Positions 30,801-39,793 of a stretch of 64,000 nucleotides of DNA are shown piece by piece; the stretch's first letter is position 1, and each line of letters starts with the position of its first letter. The notes under the pieces were generated by a model that was not told where the DNA came from, did no database searches, and saw nothing but the letters and a program-made list of their open reading frames with translations. Source of the DNA: an uncultured Campylobacter sp. (GTDB taxonomy: Bacteria; Campylobacterota; Campylobacteria; Campylobacterales; Campylobacteraceae); contig NZ_CALHVM010000048.1 in the NCBI RefSeq assembly GCF_938039205.1, positions 28,902-92,901 on the forward strand. Reading direction: 5' to 3'. The position numbers were made by a program, and so were the translations under genes.

Positions 30801-32945
30801 ATTTTAAGAGAATCGGTTTTAGTCGTAGTTGTTTGTTTTTTGATATTTTTCGGGATCGCCACCATCGCGCCCGCGGCAAATTTCGTAGGTAGCTTTGGCA
30901 ACGCGATCGGGCTTTGGAACTTCAAGCTTTTTGGCTTTATAGCTTACGTTTACCCTTTTGTTTTTATATTTTTTGCGTATTATATTTACAAATATTTTAA
31001 CGGCTTTAACGCCGAATTTGCTCAGATGACGCTTGGAGCGACGCTGCTATTTTTGGCGTTTTTGATGTTTCAATCAGGTGCGGACGCTAGCTACGGCGGA
31101 CTGGTTGCAAACAGCATAAATGATGCGCTAAAAGACGTCGCCGGCGTGATAGGCATGTGGGTCTTTATCTTGATGCTTTTTGTACTTAGCTTTGGTCTCA
31201 TCGCGCAGGATAACATCATAGCTATCCTAAAAAAGGCTTTCGTCGAGCCCAGTGCCAATGAAGATAAATTTGAAAATATGGGTGAGGTTAAACCAAAATT
31301 GCAAAAAAAACCTAGACAAATCAAAAAGCCTAAAGCTCAAAGCGAGTCAAATTTGAGCGAGGAAAACGGCGAAAAGCTAGAGGACGAAGACGAGCCGGAC
31401 GACGAAGACGAAGCGCAGGATGAAGGCGAGTCAAATTTAGAAGAAAAAAGTACTACTATAAACGGCGTCGAGATCCTAAATGAAGTCGCCGAAAATAAAA
31501 AACTGCTCGAACAAATGGAAAAAGGCAAGGTCGAAAAACCTAAGGATTTTGCGTTGCCGCCGCTTAAATTTTTAGCTGATCCGCCTAAAAGATCAAACAG
31601 CGTAAACGAAGCCGAAATCGATCAAAAGATCTCCGATCTACTCGATAAACTGCGCAAATTTAAAATAGATGGCGACGTCGTGCGCACCTACACGGGTCCT
31701 ATCGTCACGACGTTTGAGTTTCGTCAGGCACCGCACATCAAGGTGAGTAAAATTTTAACCCTACAAGACGACCTTGCGATGGCTCTACGCGCGCAGACTA
31801 TCCGCATCCAGGCGCCGATCCCCGGCAAAGACGTCGTGGGTATCGAAGTGCCTAATAAAAACATCGAAACCGTCTATCTAAAGGAAATTTTAGATAGCGA
31901 GGTTTTCAAAAACTCGAGCAGTCCGCTAACTATCGCGCTAGGCAAGGATATCGTCGGTGCGCCTTTTATCACCGATCTAAAAAAGCTGCCTCACCTACTA
32001 ATCGCGGGCACGACGGGATCCGGCAAGAGCGTAGGTATAAACGCGATGCTACTAAGTCTGCTATATCGCAACAGCCCGCAGACGCTGCGCCTGATGATGA
32101 TAGATCCAAAAATGCTGGAATTTAGCATCTATAATGACATCCCGCACCTGCTAACTCCAGTCATCACGCAGGCTAAGCAGGCTATCACCGCGCTATCAAA
32201 CATGGTCGCCGAGATGGAGCGCCGCTACAAGATCATGAGTCACACTCGCACCAAAAACATCGAAAGCTACAACGAAAAAATGAAAGAGGAGGGCGGCGAG
32301 CAGTTCCCGTATATCGTCGTGATCATCGATGAGCTGGCCGATCTCATGATGACTAGCGGCAAGGACGTGGAGCTATACATCGGACGTCTAGCTCAGATGG
32401 CCAGAGCTAGCGGCATACATCTCATCGTGGCCACCCAGCGCCCTAGCGTGGACGTCGTGACGGGGCTCATAAAGGCAAATTTGCCTAGCCGCATCAGCTA
32501 CCGCGTCGGCCAGCGTATCGATAGTAAGGTAATCCTAGATCAAATGGGCGCGGAGAGCTTGCTGGGACGCGGCGATATGCTGTTTACCCCTCCTGGAAGC
32601 CCCGGCGTCATCAGGCTGCACGCGCCGTTTGCGAGCGAGAAGGAGATCGACACGATAGTAAATTTCCTAAAAGCGCAGCAAGAGGTGGTCTATGACGAGA
32701 GATTTTTAGCCGAGGAGGGCGCTAGCGGCGGTGCGGGCACAGGCTCCGGCGCCGTAGCAGGCGAGCTAGACGAGCTCTACGAAGAGGCCAAAGAGATCGT
32801 ATTAAGCGAGCAAAAAACTTCGATTAGCTATCTACAACGCCGCCTAAAAATCGGTTACAACCGCGCAGCTACGATCATCGAGCAAATGGAGCAAATGGGC
32901 GTTCTGAGCCCGATGAACGCAAAAGGGCAGCGGGATATTTTGTAA
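30801..32945 (+). CDS. ftsK: DNA translocase FtsK (possible ATT start)
   Basis: A septum-linked DNA pump that clears chromosomes at division. Four N-terminal membrane helices, an acidic linker (about residues 180-210), then the motor with Walker A GTTGSGKS near residue 402, Walker B VVIIDELADLM near 510 and a C-terminal gamma winged helix (ISYLQRRLKIGYNRAATII). The frame has no ATG, GTG or TTG at its natural beginning: AAAAGGA stands six bases before ATT at 30801, and starting there keeps the first helix (SVLVVVVCFLIFFG). A TTG at 30840 would cut into it. Confidence 0.9.
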   Translation: MLRESVLVVVVCFLIFFGIATIAPAANFVGSFGNAIGLWNFKLFGFIAYVYPFVFIFFAYYIYKYFNGFNAEFAQMTLGATLLFLAFLMFQSGADASYGGLVANSINDALKDVAGVIGMWVFILMLFVLSFGLIAQDNIIAILKKAFVEPSANEDKFENMGEVKPKLQKKPRQIKKPKAQSESNLSEENGEKLEDEDEPDDEDEAQDEGESNLEEKSTTINGVEILNEVAENKKLLEQMEKGKVEKPKDFALPPLKFLADPPKRSNSVNEAEIDQKISDLLDKLRKFKIDGDVVRTYTGPIVTTFEFRQAPHIKVSKILTLQDDLAMALRAQTIRIQAPIPGKDVVGIEVPNKNIETVYLKEILDSEVFKNSSSPLTIALGKDIVGAPFITDLKKLPHLLIAGTTGSGKSVGINAMLLSLLYRNSPQTLRLMMIDPKMLEFSIYNDIPHLLTPVITQAKQAITALSNMVAEMERRYKIMSHTRTKNIESYNEKMKEEGGEQFPYIVVIIDELADLMMTSGKDVELYIGRLAQMARASGIHLIVATQRPSVDVVTGLIKANLPSRISYRVGQRIDSKVILDQMGAESLLGRGDMLFTPPGSPGVIRLHAPFASEKEIDTIVNFLKAQQEVVYDERFLAEEGASGGAGTGSGAVAGELDELYEEAKEIVLSEQKTSISYLQRRLKIGYNRAATIIEQMEQMGVLSPMNAKGQRDIL

Positions 32946-33156
32946 ATTTGGCTCAAATTTACGAGCGAATGCTGGCTGTATTTATTTTTAGATTAGCGTC
33001 ATTAAATTTGAGAATAGGCGTCCTTTGCGAGTGACCCGCTTTGCACGGCATTACAAAGTTTTTGCGCGTTTAGCTAAAATCTATATTTAAATTTCCGACT
33101 GAATTTACGGTCAAATTTTAAGCTCGTCGTTGGCGAAATTTACTGCCGAAGCAAAA
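32946..33156. other. Intergenic stretch between ftsK and the DUF3137 gene
   Basis: About 210 bases with several AAATTT hexamers. No coding sequence, RNA gene or clear terminator is seen. Confidence 0.4.
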
Positions 33157-34102
33157 TTATTTATAAACGTCAAGGCTTAAATTTAACTCGTCTATGACGC
33201 GTAATAGCCGCAAGACTTCGTCTTTTATGGCCTGTGCATCAGAAAGGCTTAGCGGCGGGTCTAATAGTGAACTTTCAAAACGGTTTTTTGCACCGTTTAA
33301 AAAGAGATAGAATTTATTGTCCATAAACGCCGCGCTTAGCGATACGGCACTGTCAAAACCCTGCTTAACCTCGCGTAGGCGTTGCATAAAACCGGGGCTT
33401 AAAAGATAGCGCGCTTCTATTTTGTCGTCGGTAAATACGCGAAATTCGTTGTTAAACTCCGTATCATCAAGTACCTCTTTTTCGCCAGATATTTTCGTAT
33501 TTAGCACCTTCTTATCGGCTAGTATCGTTTGTCCTTTGAAATTTTTATAAAACTCGCAGACTAGTACTGTACCGTTAAAGTCCATATATTCGTCGTATAT
33601 GACTTTGCTTACTCTCAAAAGCGCCAGATAAGGGTTTTTTGAGCCGTTTGAGTCATATGTTTTTTCTACTTTTATAGCCTCGCTTAATCGAAATTTGACA
33701 TTAGCATAAGTACCGCTTATTTGGTCTTCGCCGTAAAAATTTACGCGCCTATATATTCCGCTTTTATAAAATTCGTTTGCGCTGATGCCTTTTTGAGGCT
33801 CGTATGTAAAATTGCTATCTATATCGGCAATTACCGTGCTAACAAAAACATTTTTGTAGAAGCTTCTATAACTCTTCCAGCGTTTTTTCTACTTTTGGAA
33901 TCCTCGGCGTGACGTATATTGGGATGACTGCAAATAAAAGAAAGAATATTTCAAAGCGTCGCTCCATAATAATAAAAATTAGTATTGGTGTGACAAATGT
34001 CGTTATAGTCATAAATGTAGCGTATTTTTTGACTATTTTTTTACACTCATTTTGCTTTTGCGTTACGGCAGCGATAGCTTCTTTTATTTTTTGATTTCTC
34101 AT
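33157..34102 (-). pseudogene. DUF3137-type membrane protein gene with a frameshift at a six-A run
   Basis: The first part (78 codons from 34102, MRNQKIKEAIAAVTQKQN) has two membrane helices (TFMTITTFVTPILIFIIM and FEIFFLLFAVIPIYV) and stops at 33866. The next frame continues without a break as RWKSYRSFYKNVF, EPQKGISANEFYKSGIY and VYDEYMDFNGTVLV to 33157, a layout typical of DUF3137 proteins. Removing one base from the six-T run at 33883-33888 (six A on the coding strand) joins them as VEKRWKSYRSFY. It could be a mutation, slippage variation or a sequencing error. It overlaps truA by ATGA. Confidence 0.75.
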
Positions 34103-35055
34103 TCGTAAAAAACTCGGTTTAAATAAAGACCGTTTGGCGGTGCGGGGATGCGCGTTAGCGGCTTTTGCTCGTAGATAGCCTGGCGCAAAAGCTCTTTTGC
34201 TTTGAGGAAATTTTCATCTCGGCAGTTGTTTGCGACTTCGTTTAAATTTGAGTTTTTAGCGTCAAATTTTGAGGCGACGCAAACCGCATGTTCGGCGGTT
34301 AAATTTGCGCCTTCGTGGCTTTTCGTCAGGATATTATCGTGGCTGTTTTTGTTTAAATTTGCTCTCAAATTTGCCGCCTCTGGGCACTCAAATTTAAACT
34401 CCTGTGCCTGCGTTTGTCTAAATTTACCGCTTTTGGCAAGCTCAAGCGCCTTTAAAACGCTAGCGACCATGAGGCGAACCTGGGCGCGCAAAAAGCCGTT
34501 TGCTTTAAAAACGATAATCGTTTGTTCGCCGCGCTCGTAACAAAACGCTTTTGCGACGCGCCGCACTGGACTTTTGATATCGCTACCAAGCTTCATAAAC
34601 GCGCTAAAATCGTGTTCTCCGACAAAAAGTGCGAGTAGTTCGTTTGCTAAATTTAGGTCAAATTTTGGTAAAAAAGTCTCGCAAGACGATAAAAAAGGAG
34701 AAAACTCGCCGTGATTGATGACGTATCGATATGCGCGCGCCTTAGCGTCGTAGCGCGGGTGAAAGTCGTCTTTAACGCGACTTATAAATTTGACGTGAAT
34801 AGCCGGATGGGCGTGGCGGTTGATGAGAGCTTTTAGGCGCGCAAAGTCCTTAAAATGCTCGCCGCACTCCACGCAGGCTACTTGATTGTTTGCGTGCACG
34901 CCCTTGTCTGTGCGCGAGCTGGAGATTATTTTGCTAAAGATCCCTACATGCGCTAGAGCCGCACCCAGAGCATCCTCGACGCCGTTTTCGTGCGGCTGTG
35001 TCTGCGAGCCTTGAAATTTCGACCCGTCGTAGCTAAAAACGAGTTTAAGCCGCAC
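34099..35055 (-). CDS. truA: tRNA pseudouridine(38-40) synthase TruA
   Basis: Isomerises uridines 38-40 in tRNA anticodon arms. N-terminal core MRLKLVFSYDGSKFQGSQTQ and the catalytic Asp in SSSRTDKGVHA near residue 50, later FHPRYDAKARAYRYVI and the C-terminal PPNGLYLNRVFY. At 318 residues it is longer than most (about 245-270). The surplus is an insertion of some 60 residues at about 222-285 (HDNILTKSHEGANLTAEHAV and on) whose DNA is loaded with AAATTT. It overlaps lptF's region closely and follows the C. jejuni gene order. Confidence 0.94.
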   Translation of the reverse strand: MRLKLVFSYDGSKFQGSQTQPHENGVEDALGAALAHVGIFSKIISSSRTDKGVHANNQVACVECGEHFKDFARLKALINRHAHPAIHVKFISRVKDDFHPRYDAKARAYRYVINHGEFSPFLSSCETFLPKFDLNLANELLALFVGEHDFSAFMKLGSDIKSPVRRVAKAFCYERGEQTIIVFKANGFLRAQVRLMVASVLKALELAKSGKFRQTQAQEFKFECPEAANLRANLNKNSHDNILTKSHEGANLTAEHAVCVASKFDAKNSNLNEVANNCRDENFLKAKELLRQAIYEQKPLTRIPAPPNGLYLNRVFYE

Positions 35056-36081
35056 TTAGTATCTTTTTAAAATTTTAGCCCTAAAGCTAAAAATCGAGGC
35101 GATAAAAAATAGCAAAAATATCGCCGCAATCGCGATAAAAACGCGCGAGCTAAAGAGCATAATGAGCGTAAAATACCCGAATAGTACGCCAAATATCCCA
35201 AAATACACAAAGCCTTTTTCGTAGCGGTAGGTTACGATACCAAGGCTCAAAGCAAAAAGCGTCGTAGCTAGCGGAAAAAGCGCGATAAGAACGTAGGTTG
35301 CGAAGTCTTTGGCGCGTTTTTTATCCTCGCTCATTGCCTGCCAATACTGCACAAACGACTTCGTCTGCGCGACGCTGTCCTCTTGGGCGGTGCTGATTTT
35401 CATCGTGCCAAAGTCGGTTTTATGCCATGAGGCGTCTCTCATATCGTAAATTTTACCCTCTGATAGCGTAAACTCAAGCACGGCGTTATTGTTGGTTAGG
35501 CGAGCGTTTTTAGCTAGAACGAATCTATGCGCGCCTTCTTTTGGCGAATAAAGCGTCACGCCCTCGTAAAGAGTGCCGTTCTCGTCGTTTTTTTCGTTTT
35601 GGATAAAGACCATCCAGTCGGAGAATTTTTGTCCGAATTCGGTCGTTTTTAAATTTAGCTTGGCGACGGTTTTTTTGTACGAGACGAAATTTGAGTTTAG
35701 CTCCGCAGCTGTGGGGATCAGTATTATCGCGGTTACAATGAGAAAGATTGAGACCGCGCCGCTAACGATGAGGAAAAATTTAGCGATCTTAACTGGCGAA
35801 TATCCGAGCGTAAAAAGTACTATACTCTCGTTTTCGCGAGAAAGCCTGAAAAACATGAGCGCAAGCGATGCGAAAAACGCGATAGGAACGGTAAAAAGCA
35901 ACACTCTAGGCAGCATAAACATATAGAGTTTAAAAAGCTCTATAAAGGTGATCTCGATGTACGACGTGATACGCGCGATCTGGATGAAAAACACGATCGA
36001 CATGATGAGAAAAAGCGTCGCAAATAGCGATGCGAACGTACTTAGGAAGTTTGAGAAAAGATAACGCGCCGTCCTATCCAT
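35056..36081 (-). CDS. lptF: LptF/LptG-family permease (YjgP/YjgQ)
   Basis: Membrane subunit of the lipopolysaccharide exporter that lifts LPS or lipooligosaccharide from the inner membrane to the Lpt bridge. It has 341 residues, with three N-terminal helices (LFATLFLIMSIVFFIQIA, LPRVLLFTVPIAFFASLALM, FFLIVSGAVSIFLIVTAIIL), a periplasmic beta domain (about 140-250) and three C-terminal helices. Whether it is LptF or LptG cannot be settled from sequence reading alone. It overlaps the prepilin peptidase gene by eight bases. Confidence 0.88.
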   Translation of the reverse strand: MDRTARYLFSNFLSTFASLFATLFLIMSIVFFIQIARITSYIEITFIELFKLYMFMLPRVLLFTVPIAFFASLALMFFRLSRENESIVLFTLGYSPVKIAKFFLIVSGAVSIFLIVTAIILIPTAAELNSNFVSYKKTVAKLNLKTTEFGQKFSDWMVFIQNEKNDENGTLYEGVTLYSPKEGAHRFVLAKNARLTNNNAVLEFTLSEGKIYDMRDASWHKTDFGTMKISTAQEDSVAQTKSFVQYWQAMSEDKKRAKDFATYVLIALFPLATTLFALSLGIVTYRYEKGFVYFGIFGVLFGYFTLIMLFSSRVFIAIAAIFLLFFIASIFSFRAKILKRY

Positions 36082-36895
36082 AAATCAGTCCCAATATGTA
36101 GATAAATTGCTCCTTAAACGCATAAACGATGAGCGTAGCAAGGCTTAGAAACGGCACGAAAGGCAGCTCATATCCGCGCTTTCGCACGATGACGTATGCA
36201 GGCAGCGTCAGTAGCGCCGAGACATAGATCGCCATGAGGCCAAGCTTGATGCCCAAGATCGCACCCATAACGCCCGCGATAAAGATGTCCGCAGAGCCCA
36301 TGGCTTCGCGCTTAAGGGCTAGGCTAACGACCGCGCGCAGTAGCCAAAAGGCAAACATAAAAATCGCGGCGTTTATAAACGAATCAAAGGCGCGCAAAAG
36401 CTCATCAGAGTCAAAAGAGGCGGGTAGATTAAAGCCGTAAAGTAGTGAAAAAGCGACGCTGGCAAAAAGTAGCGGATCGGGAACGGCTTTATAACGAAAG
36501 TCGATGAGGCTAAGCGCTAGCAGCAAGATAAAGCAGATACCAAGCATCGCCGCCTTAAAAATCGCGGCGTAAAAGCCGTCCGTAAGAGGCTCAAGTCCGT
36601 GTGTCTCAACGCAATACGCAAGCACGCAAAGCAGGCCGCTAGCAAGCTCAACTAGAGGATACTGAAAGCTGATTTTTTCGCCGCAAAACGCGCACTTGCC
36701 GCGTAAAAATAGCCACGCAAAAATCGGGATGTTATGATACGGTTTTAGCGGAGTTTTGCAGCTTTGGCAGTGTGAGGCGGGAAAATTTATGCTCTCGCCG
36801 CGCGGCATGCGGTAGATCAGGACGTTGCTAAAGCTGCCGACTACGGCGCCCAAGATAAAAAATAATAAAATAAAAAATACAACGGCGAAAATCAT
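36074..36895 (-). CDS. Type IV prepilin/leader peptidase
   Basis: An inner-membrane aspartic peptidase that cleaves and N-methylates prepilin-like proteins. N-terminal GAVVGSFSNVLIYRMPRGES, then two CxxC pairs (CQSC and CAFC) of the methylase part, and the two active-site aspartates in LSLIDFRYKAVPD and GSADIFIAGV. It has 273 residues and about seven helices. C. jejuni has an equivalent in the same place. Its substrates in Campylobacter may be pseudopilins of a DNA-uptake or secretion apparatus (inference). Confidence 0.92.
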   Translation of the reverse strand: MIFAVVFFILLFFILGAVVGSFSNVLIYRMPRGESINFPASHCQSCKTPLKPYHNIPIFAWLFLRGKCAFCGEKISFQYPLVELASGLLCVLAYCVETHGLEPLTDGFYAAIFKAAMLGICFILLLALSLIDFRYKAVPDPLLFASVAFSLLYGFNLPASFDSDELLRAFDSFINAAIFMFAFWLLRAVVSLALKREAMGSADIFIAGVMGAILGIKLGLMAIYVSALLTLPAYVIVRKRGYELPFVPFLSLATLIVYAFKEQFIYILGLIYG

Positions 36896-37236
36896 AACTC
36901 TCCTAATTTAATTTATAATGCATTTGGCTGCTTGCGATTATTTTTGAGCTAGCGGCGACGTTTTTAAGCAATGTTTGCGCAAATTTGTCGCGCGATTTGA
37001 GCTAAAATTTGACTCGTTATTTGCGCCGCAAAAAGCATAAAACACAAAATTTAAAGGCGATTTTAGCGAAATATTGCCTTGAATGATTTTAAATTTAAAG
37101 TTTTCGGTTGAAAATTTATGGAAAACGGCTTTGCGGCAAGGCTTTTATTTGTCAAATTTAAAGGCACTTTTTTAGCGAGCAAATCAAATAAAACGACATA
37201 AATTTAAAAGATAGCGGCAGCCAAAAACATCAAATT
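36896..37236. other. Intergenic stretch of 341 bases
   Basis: AAATTT-rich sequence between the prepilin peptidase and uppS. Both neighbours read leftward. No frame with a ribosome site, no RNA gene and no obvious promoter consensus was seen. Confidence 0.4.
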
Positions 37237-37938
37237 TTAAAGCCCGCCAAATCTTCTATCTTTTTTTTTAAATTTTGCCGTTATCTGGGCCAGCTCCTCG
37301 CGCGTGAAATCTGGCCAAAGCGTAGGCGTAAAGGCAAACTCGGCGTATGAAGCTTGCCAAAGCATGAAATTTGATAGTCTCTGCTCGCCGCCCGTGCGCA
37401 CGAGAAGGTCGATGGGCGCGGGCTCGTCGAGGCACTCTTGTAAGCTATCTTCGCTCAAATTTAAAGCTAATTTTTCGGCGTCAAATTTGCCGCCGTTTTT
37501 TTCGCAAAATCTCCTAAATGATCTTAAAATTTCATCTTTCGCGCCGTAGTTTAGAGCTAAATTTAGCTTTAGCCGCGAGTTTTGTGCAGTTGCGTTTTTG
37601 ATCTCGTTTATCTCGTTTTTTAGCTTGTCGCTTAGCGGACTTTCGTCGCCAATAACGTTAAATTTGATGCCGTTTTTGATAAAACTATCGCGTTTTGATA
37701 GCAAAAATTTATGCAAAAGATCCATCAAAAACGCCACTTCGCTCTTTGGGCGCTTCCAGTTTTCGGTGCTAAATGCGTATAAGCTCAGCACCGCCACGCC
37801 CTCGTCGATACAAAACTCGCACATCTGCTCCACGACGTTTGCGCCAGTTTCGTGCCCTTTGGTACGTAGCAAACCGCGGCGCTTAGCCCATCTGCCGTTG
37901 CCGTCCATTATGATCGCGAGGTGATTTAGCTCGTTCAT
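37237..37938 (-). CDS. uppS: Undecaprenyl diphosphate synthase
   Basis: A cis-prenyltransferase making the C55 lipid carrier for peptidoglycan and surface glycans. Conserved region I HLAIIMDGNGRWAKRRG near the N terminus with the catalytic Asp, the SFSTENWKRP-type block (YAFSTENWKRP) and the C-terminal LLVRTGGEQRLSNFMLWQ. The chosen ATG (MNELNHLAI) has AAGGG seven bases upstream, giving 233 residues. It lies one base downstream of the next gene in the leftward group. Confidence 0.96.
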   Translation of the reverse strand: MNELNHLAIIMDGNGRWAKRRGLLRTKGHETGANVVEQMCEFCIDEGVAVLSLYAFSTENWKRPKSEVAFLMDLLHKFLLSKRDSFIKNGIKFNVIGDESPLSDKLKNEINEIKNATAQNSRLKLNLALNYGAKDEILRSFRRFCEKNGGKFDAEKLALNLSEDSLQECLDEPAPIDLLVRTGGEQRLSNFMLWQASYAEFAFTPTLWPDFTREELAQITAKFKKKDRRFGGL

Positions 37939-37939
37939 T

Positions 37940-38620
37940 TTAGCCCTTAAAATCAATTATTTTGCCGCTGGGATTAAAAAAAGCGGCGATGTTTTGCGTC
38001 GTTTGAGTTTCGCAGTCAAATTCATTTCGCAAGAGCCTAGCGACCTTGTCAAACGGCGTCTGCGCGCTGATTATTTGAGCGCCTTTTAGCGTGAAAATAA
38101 TCGGAGCGAAATTTGAAAAAACAAGGTAAATTTGACTCGTTTTAGCTCCGTCAAATTTCATCTGAAAAACCCCTTTTATGCCGTTATAAACAAACGAAAT
38201 ATTAATGATATTTTTTTGTAGCGCAAGTAGCATTTGAGCTAGATTTTCAAACGATTCCCGCGAGTCTGCCGTACTAAGACCGTTAAATATATATTCATAA
38301 AACCAGTTTAGATCGGGCTCGCTTATCAGTCTTTCTATTAGCGCTAGCCCATCAGGCGCAGCGTATGCTAAATTTGGCTTTTTAAAGAGATTTCTTATCA
38401 CGATATTTTCGGTGCCGCTTGCGATCTCGCCCCAGTATTCGCCGTCCACGTCGAGACTTTTCATGCTTTTTGTGCTTAGAATTTTGTTGCCCATTTTGAG
38501 ATTGTAGCGATTATAGCCCGTCTTTTCGGCGACTTTGATGCTGATGGGCAGGCTCGCGTTTAGAGCCGTGCCCGCGCCGCCGCTTGCGATTTTTTGCACT
38601 CGTGAGACGGGATTTATCAT
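37940..38620 (-). CDS. Conserved hypothetical protein between coaBC and uppS, 226 residues
   Basis: Function unknown. Residues 1-60 are low-complexity and basic (MINPVSRVQKIASGGAGTAL), followed by a mixed alpha/beta region (EYWGEIASGTENIVIRNLF, NISFVYNGIKGVFQMKFDG) and ending in FFNPSGKIIDFKG. A gene of unknown function stands in the same slot in C. jejuni. The start overlaps the coaBC stop (ATGA). Its disordered N terminus and beta C-terminal part faintly recall flagellar hook-length-type proteins, but this is weak. Confidence 0.85.
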   Translation of the reverse strand: MINPVSRVQKIASGGAGTALNASLPISIKVAEKTGYNRYNLKMGNKILSTKSMKSLDVDGEYWGEIASGTENIVIRNLFKKPNLAYAAPDGLALIERLISEPDLNWFYEYIFNGLSTADSRESFENLAQMLLALQKNIINISFVYNGIKGVFQMKFDGAKTSQIYLVFSNFAPIIFTLKGAQIISAQTPFDKVARLLRNEFDCETQTTQNIAAFFNPSGKIIDFKG

Positions 38621-39792
38621 AGCTTGCTTGCTAAATTTACGATTTGGCGCGCCGCGTCATCTTTGGATGTTAGCGCGATATTTTGCGCGTCATGTCGCGT
38701 GATAAAGGTTACTTGCGTGCTATCCGAGCCGAAATTTATATCGCCGCCAAGCACGTTTAGGCAAACGGCGTCTAGGCTCTTTTTCTCAAGCATATTTTTT
38801 GCGTTTTGCATGGCGTTTGCGCCGTCCATTTCCATTTTAAAGCCGATTTTTTTTACGTTTTTAAAACCTGCCAAAGAGCCCAAAACATCATCGTTTTGAG
38901 TGAGTTCTAGCGTCCAAATTCCGCCTAAGTTTTGCTTTTTTAGCTTGCCTTCAAATTTGGTTTTTGGAACGTAGTCGCTAACCGCAGCCGCCATCGCGAG
39001 CAAATTTGCGTCCGCCAAATTTGCATGCAGTAGCTCTTTTAGCTCCGCCGAGCTTTGAAATTTGAGCGTTTTATAAGGCGCGTTTGTCGTCTCAAAGCTG
39101 GCTATCAGCGTCACGTCCGCGCCCGCGTAGTAAAATGCGTCAGCAAGCGCTCGCGACATCTTGCCGCTAGATAGATTCGTCACGGCTCTTACGTCGTCGA
39201 TCTTTTCGCTCGTGGCGCCGCCCGTGACGATCACTTTTTGCCCTTTAAATTTGGGTTCAGCAAGCATCCTTTTGGTTTCGTAGATGATCGTAGAAAGATC
39301 GGCCAGCGCGCCTTTGCCTGTGTCGCCGCAGGCTAGGATTTTTTCTAACGGCTCGATAAATCTCGCGCCGTTTGCCGCTAAAAATTCGAAATTTTTGCGC
39401 GTGGAGAAGTGATTTATCATTTTGTCGTTGGCTGCGGGCGCGATGAGTAGGGGAGCGGGGCTCGCGATCAGAGTCTGCATAAAGACGCTATCGCAAATGC
39501 CGCTTGCAAGCTTGTTTATCGTATTTACGCTCGCAGGCGCGATGAGGATTAGATCGGTTTTGGCGTAGGCGATGTGATTTAGCCCGTCCTGCCAACTCTC
39601 CGTGCGCGAGGTTAAAATTTTATGCTCGCACAGCGCTTCAAAGCCCGCTTCAGAGCAAAATTTAAGCGCTCCTTCACTAAGCATAACCCGCACGTCCGCG
39701 CCCTCTTTTTTTAGCGCGGATAAAATTTCATAAGCTTTATAAAACGCGATACTGCCGCAAACCGCGAGCAAAATTTTTTTATTTTTTAGCAT
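38617..39792 (-). CDS. coaBC: Bifunctional phosphopantothenoylcysteine decarboxylase/phosphopantothenate--cysteine ligase
   Basis: Two steps of coenzyme A synthesis. The N-terminal flavoprotein decarboxylase domain (ILLAVCGSIAFYKAYEIL, the substrate-clamp APASVNTINKLASGICD, and the APAANDKMI block) is fused to the C-terminal CoaB ligase domain (KVIVTGGATSEKIDDVRAVTN, SSGKMSRALADAF). It has 391 residues, the usual size. It follows glmU after one base, as in C. jejuni. Confidence 0.96.
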   Translation of the reverse strand: MLKNKKILLAVCGSIAFYKAYEILSALKKEGADVRVMLSEGALKFCSEAGFEALCEHKILTSRTESWQDGLNHIAYAKTDLILIAPASVNTINKLASGICDSVFMQTLIASPAPLLIAPAANDKMINHFSTRKNFEFLAANGARFIEPLEKILACGDTGKGALADLSTIIYETKRMLAEPKFKGQKVIVTGGATSEKIDDVRAVTNLSSGKMSRALADAFYYAGADVTLIASFETTNAPYKTLKFQSSAELKELLHANLADANLLAMAAAVSDYVPKTKFEGKLKKQNLGGIWTLELTQNDDVLGSLAGFKNVKKIGFKMEMDGANAMQNAKNMLEKKSLDAVCLNVLGGDINFGSDSTQVTFITRHDAQNIALTSKDDAARQIVNLASKL

Positions 39793-39793
39793 T

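Noticed and set aside
33883..33894. Programmed ribosomal frameshifting at the A run of the DUF3137 gene
   Set aside because: The shift needed is +1, whereas the A-AAA-AAC type heptamer works in -1 and is not in the right phase.
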